Positions 20,864-27,205 of a DNA stretch of 27,205 bases are shown here, in pieces. Both the position numbers and the translations under genes were made by a program. The stretch's first letter is position 1. Every line of letters begins with the position of its first letter. A model generated the notes under the pieces. It had not been told where the DNA came from, made no database searches, and saw only the letters and a list, made by a program, of their open reading frames with translations. The stretch comes from Anaerolineaceae bacterium UBA6107 (lineage in GTDB: Bacteria > Chloroflexota > Anaerolineae > Anaerolineales > Anaerolineaceae), in contig DIWL01000059.1 in assembly GCA_002428455.1 (NCBI GenBank), positions 1 through 27,205 of the forward strand, written 5' to 3'.

Positions 20864-22597
20864 TCAACGGTCAATCAGCCTGTCCATTTCGACTTTGAAT
20901 AATTGATTGAATACTCCGTTACTATCCTGCAATTCGGATAGCTTGCCCCGTTCAACGATCCTGCCATTTTCCAATAAAAGGATCTCATCCATTGCGTCCA
21001 ACCATGCGAGGTCGTGGGTGATGAGTAAAAGTCCCTTGCCCTCTGCATGTTGGAAAAGCGACCGCATCACCCATTCACCAGATATCTGATCCAGGTTCGC
21101 GGTTGGTTCGTCAAGCAGAAGAAATGGTCTGTCCTGAAGCAACACCCTGGCAGCGGCCAGACGCTGTTTTTCACCGCCGCTCATTTTCACTCCCCGTTCT
21201 CCTATCCAGGTTTCCAGTCCATCCGGTTGTGATTGAAACCAATCACTCAAACCTGCCTTTTCGATCACCCGCATCAGGTCATCAGCCGTTGCCCCGGGAT
21301 TAGCCAGCAGCAGATTTTCACGAATATCCCCATTAAACAGGTAGATATTCTGCGGAAGAACAGCAAACAGTGATCGAACGGCATCAGGGTCAATTCCTTT
21401 CACATCCACTCCATCTACTTTAAATGTTCCAGACTGCGCTTGCTGAAAAACCACCAGGACGTTGATCAGGCTGGTCTTCCCGGCTCCACTGGTCCCCAGT
21501 ACGGCAATCTTTTGCCCCCTTTTCAAATGTAAATCAACATCATCCAGCACCTTTTCATCGCGGTCCGGGTAGGAAAGTCTGATCCCTTCCAGTTTAACTC
21601 CCTGAAAAGAGGTAAGTTCACTGTCAATCCGTACCAACTGGTTATGATCCTCGCCGACGGGCGAGAAAAGCCTGCGGGCAGCTATGCGGCTAGCACTCAA
21701 CTGATGGGCAGCAGCCGGTAATGGGTTCACTGCTTCAAAACTGGCGAGGGTTATCAGGGCGATCACTGCGAGTGAAACGCCACTCAATCCGCCATCATTC
21801 ACGATGGGGATGGCAACCCATAAGGTGGCAAAGAGAGTCAGGTTCATCAGTAGCAATGCCATCCCACTGTTGAGTCCACTCAGTACACTCAACCTTTTTT
21901 GCATCTTACCCGCCAGTGCAATGTCCTCCAGTAGCGGGGCGTAGGCATAGCGCTGAGCGTTACAAGCCTGGATATCCTCCAGCCCCTGCAGCGTTTCCAC
22001 CCACTTCGCCGAACTTTTAGCGTTCAAGTGCACAAGACTTTCTGAAGGTTTCCGGGTCATAAGCAGCGCGATCACCGGTTGAATAAACCCGGTAATGACC
22101 ATGCCAAAAAACAGGACAAATCCCAATTCAATAGCATAAGTTCCGATGAATAGGCTTGTTCCGATCACAACCACTAGCGCAATCATCACTGGAGCGAGGA
22201 CACGAACGTAAAAATTTTCCAGGACTTCCAGGTCGCCTATAACCCTTTGCAGCACATCCCCGCCACGTAACGCGACCAAATTTGCCGGTGCTCCGGGTTC
22301 AATGCGGCGGAAAAAGTCCTCCCGCAATCGTGTGACCATTTTTAGGTTTACTGAGTGGGATACCAGCCGTTCCAGATAACGAAAAACACCCCGGCTGATA
22401 CCGAAAAATCTCACCCCGACGATGGCGACCTGTAATGTGGCAATCGAAGGATGAAGTGCAGCGCTGGCGATAATGTGCGCAGAAGTTCCCAGCAGACCGA
22501 TTCCTGCAGCAATCGCAGCGATACCCAGAATGATGGAAAGGAAGACCTCACCGGCGAAGAAACGTAAAATCCTCAGTAAACGGATTAGCGGTCTCAT
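20864..22597 (-). CDS. cydC: ABC transporter CydC, thiol-reductant exporter subunit
   Basis: Half-transporter of the CydDC heterodimer, which moves glutathione/cysteine-type thiols outward and is needed for cytochrome bd assembly in E. coli. The product has 577 residues. Six membrane helices occupy about residues 1-300. The nucleotide-binding domain has Walker A GTSGAGKTSL (about 369-378), the Q-loop region FAVLPQNIYLFNGDIRENLL, signature MSGGEKQRLAAARVLL (about 474), Walker B FLLLDEPTANLD and the H-loop LLLITHDLAWL. The ATG overlaps the cydD stop as ATGA, so the subunits are made in step. The CydC versus CydD assignment rests on gene order and overall similarity. It ends tail-to-tail with tsaC. 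Confidence 0.88.
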   Translation of the reverse strand: MRPLIRLLRILRFFAGEVFLSIILGIAAIAAGIGLLGTSAHIIASAALHPSIATLQVAIVGVRFFGISRGVFRYLERLVSHSVNLKMVTRLREDFFRRIEPGAPANLVALRGGDVLQRVIGDLEVLENFYVRVLAPVMIALVVVIGTSLFIGTYAIELGFVLFFGMVITGFIQPVIALLMTRKPSESLVHLNAKSSAKWVETLQGLEDIQACNAQRYAYAPLLEDIALAGKMQKRLSVLSGLNSGMALLLMNLTLFATLWVAIPIVNDGGLSGVSLAVIALITLASFEAVNPLPAAAHQLSASRIAARRLFSPVGEDHNQLVRIDSELTSFQGVKLEGIRLSYPDRDEKVLDDVDLHLKRGQKIAVLGTSGAGKTSLINVLVVFQQAQSGTFKVDGVDVKGIDPDAVRSLFAVLPQNIYLFNGDIRENLLLANPGATADDLMRVIEKAGLSDWFQSQPDGLETWIGERGVKMSGGEKQRLAAARVLLQDRPFLLLDEPTANLDQISGEWVMRSLFQHAEGKGLLLITHDLAWLDAMDEILLLENGRIVERGKLSELQDSNGVFNQLFKVEMDRLIDR

Positions 22598-24336
22598 TTC
22601 AACTGCTCTCTGCTTTCAATGAAATCGCGGTACTCCGGCGATGTCGTGAGCAAATCTGTATGGCAACCCTGGGCAGCGAGCCTGCCGTCCTTAAGATAGA
22701 AAACTTCATCTACCTGCTCAAGTGTGGAAAGATGGTGAGCGATGGTCAATGTGGTGCGGCCGGTCATCATCCGGCGGATCGACGTATTTAACCCGTGCTG
22801 TAATTTGGGGTCAAGGTGCGCTATGGGTTCATCCAACACCAGGATCTGTGGATCACGCAGGTAGATGCGCGCCAGGGCTACCCGTTGTAATTCACCGCCG
22901 CTGAACCTGTAACCGGCTTCGAGCAATGGCGTATCAAGTCCGCGGGGTAAACGTCTCACCAGGACGGATAATTCCGCAATATCCAACGCATGCTGGATTT
23001 GTTCCGTTGTAAAACCTGGATCTCCCAGTGTGAGGTTGTGCAAAATACTAGCATTGAAGATCGTGGGAGATTGCGGCAACCACCCCACATATTTTCGCCA
23101 GGCTTCACGTGACCAACCGCCAACATGCTCGCCGTTGATCAGCAATTCTCCCGCATCCGGCTCAATGAACCGCAGCAGGATACGCGCCAGGGTGCTTTTT
23201 CCCGCCCCGCTTCTACCCGCTAACGCGTAATGTCTCCCTCTCTCTATTGAGAGGGTAACATCAGCAAGTGAATTTTCTTTCATGCCCGGGTAAGCATGGG
23301 TCAGGTGTCTTAGATCGATGTGAAAATTATCCTTGAATAGATGACCGAGCTCCTCAGGCTGCCTCACGAGTTTTTCGATTGGATCCGGAGCATCCAGCAC
23401 ACTGTAGATCTTCTCAGCAGCGGTAACACCGGTGATGCCGGCGTGGTATCGTGCGCTCAGGTTGCGCAGGGGGAGATAAAAATCCGGGGCAACGAGAAGG
23501 ATAAAGAAAGCCTGTTGAAACGCGATATGCCCATAAAGCAGACGCAAGCCGATCTCCACGGCTACCACAGCGGTGGAAAGGGTCGCAATCAATTCCAGGG
23601 CTAATGCGGTGAGAAAAGTGATCCGTAACACGTTCAAGGTGGTTTCACGGTACTTCTCGCTAACCGTTCTAATCTCTCCTGCCCGATCCCGGTTGCGCCC
23701 CAGCAGTTTGAGCGTGCCAATCCCCTGAAGGGTATCGAGGAAATAATTCCCCAACCGCGTCAACGCGCGCCACTGCCGTCCAGTGAGGTTCTCAACCGCC
23801 TTGCCAATCAACACCATGAAAAGCGGGATCAACGGCGCAGTGAGAAAAAAAACGATCCCGCTAACCAGATCCAATGGGAAAACCACCGCCAATATGGTAA
23901 GCGGTAATATTACCGCGATCAGCACTTGCGGCAGGTACTGCGCAAAGTAGGCATCAAGCGCATCCACTCCCTGCAACGCGATTGTAGTCAATTCAGCGGT
24001 CGTCTCATTTTTCAAGTATTCGGGACCCAACCGTTCAATTTTTTCGAGCAGCAAGGTACGCAATCGCAACTTCACCGTAACAGCCAGATGCCCGGCCAGC
24101 ATTTCATTTAGGAATGTAAAGAGCGCTCGAAGCAGTACCGTCAGTAGTATCAAGCGCAGAAGCGGGGTTACCTGCGCCAGCGTCCGGGCGTCAAGAAACA
24201 CCCCGGAGATGATCCTGCTTAATTGGTAGGACTGGTATATGGCCAATCCGCCCGCCAGGAACGCGGTGATAACTGCCATTGGAAAAAGCCATCCACTGGC
24301 ACGCGCTTCTCGAAACAGGCGGGGTTGGAAATTCAT
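22594..24336 (-). CDS. cydD: ABC transporter CydD, thiol-reductant exporter subunit
   Basis: Partner half-transporter, 580 residues. The membrane domain (about 15-310) has six helices, with FFLTAPLIPLFMVLIGKAVE and a following LTRLGNYFLDTLQGIGTLKL block characteristic of CydD. The nucleotide-binding domain shows Walker A GRSGAGKSTLARILLRF (about 372-388), GWLPQSPTIFNASILHNLTL as Q-loop, signature FSGGELQRVALARIYL, Walker B ILVLDEPIAHLD and the TIAHHL H-loop. It starts 16 bp after the creatininase-family gene with no obvious Shine-Dalgarno, suggesting read-through from that gene's promoter. No cydAB oxidase genes lie in the window, so the link to cytochrome bd is unproven here. Confidence 0.9.
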   Translation of the reverse strand: MNFQPRLFREARASGWLFPMAVITAFLAGGLAIYQSYQLSRIISGVFLDARTLAQVTPLLRLILLTVLLRALFTFLNEMLAGHLAVTVKLRLRTLLLEKIERLGPEYLKNETTAELTTIALQGVDALDAYFAQYLPQVLIAVILPLTILAVVFPLDLVSGIVFFLTAPLIPLFMVLIGKAVENLTGRQWRALTRLGNYFLDTLQGIGTLKLLGRNRDRAGEIRTVSEKYRETTLNVLRITFLTALALELIATLSTAVVAVEIGLRLLYGHIAFQQAFFILLVAPDFYLPLRNLSARYHAGITGVTAAEKIYSVLDAPDPIEKLVRQPEELGHLFKDNFHIDLRHLTHAYPGMKENSLADVTLSIERGRHYALAGRSGAGKSTLARILLRFIEPDAGELLINGEHVGGWSREAWRKYVGWLPQSPTIFNASILHNLTLGDPGFTTEQIQHALDIAELSVLVRRLPRGLDTPLLEAGYRFSGGELQRVALARIYLRDPQILVLDEPIAHLDPKLQHGLNTSIRRMMTGRTTLTIAHHLSTLEQVDEVFYLKDGRLAAQGCHTDLLTTSPEYRDFIESREQLK

Positions 24337-24352
24337 GGATCAGACGCTGTGT

Positions 24353-25036
24353 TTAGACAAATTTTAATAGTTCCAGGATGTCGTTCAGGGAAGCCGCGAA
24401 CACTTCTTCCATAACCGCGTCACTGGCTTTATATGCCCCGCCGTACACACCATCACCCAAAGCCTTCCGCACCCGGTCCGAAGGAAGCACCTGGTTGGTC
24501 TCAAAAGCCGGCTTTTCCCCTTCAGGCATGCCACTGGTACGCAGGAATGGGAAGGCTTCCAGCCACGATGCATGGTAGGCAGCCAATCCGTGTGCCTGGG
24601 CTACCGCCTGTACAGAAGAAGCTTTCCACCAGTTGTACCAGGAGAGTTTCATATCGCGAAGTTCATTTGCCAGTTCGCCCAGTGAAACTTTAGCCGGATC
24701 ATTACCGCCGTGACCATTTACGATCAGGATGCGGCGAAAACCCTGGTGATAGACAGATCTGACGATATCTTCAACTGCGTTGAGGAGCGTCTGTACCCGA
24801 AAACTGACCGTGCCGGGAAAATCAATGAAGTAGGAGGAGCAGCCAAAGTTCAAAGGAGGTGCCACGAGGACTCCGGTGGCATCTGAAGCAGCCTCGGCCA
24901 GTTTTAAGGGTATCTTTACATCAGCTTGCAGGCAGATGTATCCATGCTGTTCGGTCGCTCCTAACACCAGCAAGATGCGATCATCCTTCTTCAAGTATTG
25001 CTCAACTTCCATCCAATTCATTTCACCCAAATTCAT
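24353..25036 (-). CDS. Creatininase-family amidohydrolase
   Basis: Metal-dependent hydrolase of the creatinine amidohydrolase superfamily, 227 residues. Metal ligands are visible in GATEQHGYICLQADV (E29, H31, D39) and in VNGHGGND (about 108-115). A third site, YHASWLEAF, holds the H-A-x3-E of the family. The PPLNFGCSSYFIDFPGTVS block replaces the usual P-x-x-y-G-x-S-x-x-H-x-x-F-P-G-T, with Tyr-Phe-Ile at the His position, so one active-site His appears to be changed. Relatives act on creatinine, lactams, or peptides of the mycofactocin type, and the substrate here is unknown. GAGGTG lies about 5 nt before the ATG. It is the first gene of a unit with cydD and cydC, only 16 bp apart. Confidence 0.85.
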   Translation of the reverse strand: MNLGEMNWMEVEQYLKKDDRILLVLGATEQHGYICLQADVKIPLKLAEAASDATGVLVAPPLNFGCSSYFIDFPGTVSFRVQTLLNAVEDIVRSVYHQGFRRILIVNGHGGNDPAKVSLGELANELRDMKLSWYNWWKASSVQAVAQAHGLAAYHASWLEAFPFLRTSGMPEGEKPAFETNQVLPSDRVRKALGDGVYGGAYKASDAVMEEVFAASLNDILELLKFV

Positions 25037-25076
25037 AAGTCACCTCGTCGGGTCTATTTGTGTCTTTCATAACTTC

Positions 25077-25082
25077 ATTATA
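25077..25082 (-). promoter_or_regulatory. -10 of the creatininase-cydDC unit
   Basis: A perfect TATAAT on the minus strand, about 40 nt upstream of the ATG at 25036. No good -35 is seen. It lies just past the leuS terminator, so the unit appears to be transcribed separately. Confidence 0.5.
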
Positions 25083-25108
25083 GTGGATGAGAAAACGAAC
25101 TGCCATAT

Positions 25109-25135
25109 AAAAAAAGGCAGCTCAACGCTGCCTTT
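25109..25135 (-). terminator. Intrinsic terminator of leuS
   Basis: A perfect 9-bp stem (AAAGGCAGC with GCTGCCTTT) around loop GTTGA, followed on the minus strand by a T tract of seven including the stem end, then ATATGG. It starts 19 bp past the leuS stop. Confidence 0.9.
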
Positions 25136-25153
25136 GATCAAGTTGATTTGAAT

Positions 25154-27205
25154 TTAGATCACAATATTGACCAGCCGGCCTTTGACATAAATAACCTGGC
25201 GTGGCTCCTTGCCTTCCAGCAACTTTTGTACTGCTTCGCTGGACAGCGCTTGACTCCGAGCATCCTCTTCGTTGATATCAGCCGGAAGGTTGATCCTGTC
25301 ACGTACCTTGCCATTCACCTGGATGACAAGGGTGATCTCCTCGACCGCTGCTGCCGCCTCGTCCACCACCGGCCATTGGCTGGTATGTATCGAGTATGGT
25401 TTGCCAATATACTGCCAGATCTCCTCGGCAATATGCGGCGTTACCGGAGCCAGCATCTGGGCATATATTTCAACTGCTTCAACCCAGACCGGGTGTCCAT
25501 AAACTTTGTCTTTCAATCTAGCCATCTCATTGGAAAGCTCCATCAGGCTGGAGATGATGGTATTGAATTCAAATTGCTCAAAATCACGGGTAACAGAACG
25601 CAGCGTTTGATGCAGTTTTCGCCGTAACGCCTTAACATCAGCTGCTGCTGCCGGTCCAGCAGGAACGGGTTCCAGCAGATTGCTCCAAACGCGGCGCAGC
25701 CAGCGCATCACCCCGTCGATGCCGCCGCTGCTCCATGGTCCACCCATGTCCCAGCGGGCAAAGAACATGAGGAAAGCCCTGGTGGCATCTGCACCGTACG
25801 ACTGCACCAGGTTGTCCGGCGCAACCACATTGCCGCGGCTCTTCGACATTTTCTCGGAGTCTTCTCCCAAAACCATGCCCTGGTTTCGCAACTGTATCAT
25901 CGGTTCGTTGCCTTCCGTAATCCCGATATCGCGCAGCGCTTTGTGGAAGAAACGCGTATAGATGAGGTGCATATTGGCGTGTTCAATCCCACCAGTATAA
26001 ACATCCACCGGCATCCAGTAATCGTATTCACGCGGATCGAATGGACCCTGGTCATAGTCGGGGCTCAGATAGCGCAAGTGATACCAGGAGGAACACATAA
26101 AGGTATCCATGGTATCCGTTTCGCGTTCGGCAGGTCCTCCGCACCGAGGACAATTGGTAAAACGCCAGGTCGGATGCAATTTCAATGGAGATTCTCCGGT
26201 GGGTTTCCATTCCACATCATCCGGCAGGGTAACCGGTAACTGATCCTCCGGAACTGGAACCGGTCCACAATGCGGACAATAAACGATTGGGATTGGTGAT
26301 CCCCAATATCGTTGACGGGAGACCAGCCAGTCGCGCAGGCGGTAATTTGTGGCAGCTTTACCCACACCCAAGCCAGTTACATACTCCAAGGCTTTCTGGA
26401 AGGATAAATTACCGGGCGTTCCGCTCATCGGTCCTGAGTTAACCATCGTGCCGTGGGCTGGAACTGCAGCTGTCATATCCTCGCTCTTCAGCACGGGTAT
26501 GCCTTGCGGTTGAATAACGATGCGCACCGGCAGTTGGAATGCGCGGGAGAATTCGAAGTCACGCTGGTCATGCGCCGGAACTGCCATGATCGCGCCGGTA
26601 CCGTAAGTCATCAGCACGTAATCGGCGATCCAGACCGGTATCTTTTCGCCGTTCACAGGATTGATGGCATACCCGCCGGTAAATATTCCGGTTTTTTCCC
26701 TATCAGCGGATTCGCGTTGAATATCAGTCTGGCGGCTTGAATCGAGGATGTATTGATCCACTTCAGCTTTTTGCGCGGGAGTGGTTAGTTTTTCAACCAG
26801 CGGATGCTCGGGAGCCAGCACCATAAAGGTAACACCCCATAAGGTATCCGGCCGGGTGGTGAAAACCTCGAGCTCATCCCCGGATTCAGTCATGAATTTG
26901 ACCAGTGCTCCTTCAGATCTGCCGATCCAATTGGTTTGCAGAGTGCGCACACGGTCCGGCCAATCAAGCTCATCATAATTGATCAGTTCATCGGCATATT
27001 TCGTGGTGCGGAAAAACCATTGGTCCAGATCCTTTTTGATCACCGGGGTTCCGCAGCGTTCACAGTGACGGTCATCTCCCCAAACCTGTTCACGCGCAAG
27101 GGTGGTATTGCAGTTGGGGCACCAATCGACTGGGGACATCTTGCGGTAAGCCAATCCATGCTTGTAAAACTGCAGGAAGAACCACTGTGTCCAGCGGTAG
27201 TATTT
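25154..27205 (-). CDS. leuS: Leucyl-tRNA synthetase, partial (5' end outside window)
   Basis: Class I synthetase charging tRNA-Leu. 683 residues plus the stop are visible. The reading frame runs open through the window edge (first visible residues KYYRWTQWFFLQFYKHGLAY), and the N-terminal catalytic HIGH region is missing. In order come a zinc-ribbon CPNCN...CERCG, the CP1 editing domain (TTRPDTLWGVTFMVLAPEHP, MAVPAHDQRDFEFS) and the return of the catalytic domain (YWGSPIPIVYCPHCG; NCPRCGG; DTFMCSSWYHLRYL). The signature KMSKSRGN, the anticodon-binding helices and the C-terminal domain (VIQVNGKVRDRI; VIYVKGRLVNIVI) follow. All are standard for bacterial LeuRS. The gene ends at a strong intrinsic terminator. 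Confidence 0.98.
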   Translation of the reverse strand, partial: KYYRWTQWFFLQFYKHGLAYRKMSPVDWCPNCNTTLAREQVWGDDRHCERCGTPVIKKDLDQWFFRTTKYADELINYDELDWPDRVRTLQTNWIGRSEGALVKFMTESGDELEVFTTRPDTLWGVTFMVLAPEHPLVEKLTTPAQKAEVDQYILDSSRQTDIQRESADREKTGIFTGGYAINPVNGEKIPVWIADYVLMTYGTGAIMAVPAHDQRDFEFSRAFQLPVRIVIQPQGIPVLKSEDMTAAVPAHGTMVNSGPMSGTPGNLSFQKALEYVTGLGVGKAATNYRLRDWLVSRQRYWGSPIPIVYCPHCGPVPVPEDQLPVTLPDDVEWKPTGESPLKLHPTWRFTNCPRCGGPAERETDTMDTFMCSSWYHLRYLSPDYDQGPFDPREYDYWMPVDVYTGGIEHANMHLIYTRFFHKALRDIGITEGNEPMIQLRNQGMVLGEDSEKMSKSRGNVVAPDNLVQSYGADATRAFLMFFARWDMGGPWSSGGIDGVMRWLRRVWSNLLEPVPAGPAAAADVKALRRKLHQTLRSVTRDFEQFEFNTIISSLMELSNEMARLKDKVYGHPVWVEAVEIYAQMLAPVTPHIAEEIWQYIGKPYSIHTSQWPVVDEAAAAVEEITLVIQVNGKVRDRINLPADINEEDARSQALSSEAVQKLLEGKEPRQVIYVKGRLVNIVI

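Overview
The window looks like a chromosomal segment of a mesophilic Anaerolineae-type Chloroflexota bacterium. This is inferred from gene content and style: Thr/Pro-rich 'TPT' linkers in an envelope protein, an FHA protein with a Pro/Gln-rich linker, a bifunctional phosphoglucose/phosphomannose isomerase, paired FemX-like ligases, and an NLPY-variant PrmC. No 16S or other taxonomic marker is present. Nearly all the DNA is coding. There is no CRISPR array, insertion sequence or prophage.

Layout. 13-1400 (minus): tRNA-Thr(CGU) with its own promoter, then dinB (DNA polymerase IV) behind a promoter that carries a LexA-like box. 1440-5170 (minus): phosphoglucose/phosphomannose isomerase; a short operon of an AI-2E-family permease plus an overlapping 59-residue protein; an FHA-domain membrane protein; and a 6S RNA at about 4998-5170. 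5247-6222 (plus): thpR (RNA 2',3'-cyclic phosphodiesterase, TTG start) and rsfS (ribosome silencing factor, apparently CTG start). 6256-7705 (minus): a Bcp/PrxQ peroxiredoxin and a UbiA-like membrane protein. 7982-8914 (plus): psuG. 8916-9749 (minus): a two-helix membrane protein with a Thr/Pro linker.

9807-18139 (minus) is one long, tightly packed set of eight genes. In transcription order it runs ridA, ExoA-like glycosyltransferase, initiating polyprenyl-phosphate sugar transferase, membrane-bound UDP-sugar 4,6-dehydratase, FemX-like ligase, Nudix hydrolase, second FemX-like ligase, PLP-dependent D-cysteine desulfhydrase/ACC deaminase-like enzyme. Most junctions overlap or are only a few bases apart. 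It reads as a cell-surface polysaccharide cluster joined to peptidoglycan-type aminoacyl ligases and amino-acid metabolism.

18293-20858 (plus) is the translation operon prfA-prmC-tsaC (release factor 1, its methyltransferase, and the tRNA threonylcarbamoyladenosine enzyme). 20864-25036 (minus) holds a creatininase-family gene followed by cydD and cydC (thiol-exporting ABC transporter). 25154-27205 (minus) is leuS, cut by the window edge, with a clear intrinsic terminator.

Promoters in this window often carry an extended -10 (TGn-TAtAAT). Two genes (the AI-2E permease and dinB) have a -10 so close to the start codon that their mRNAs should be leaderless or nearly so. The most notable unlisted features are the 6S RNA, the CTG start of rsfS and the 59-residue ORF.
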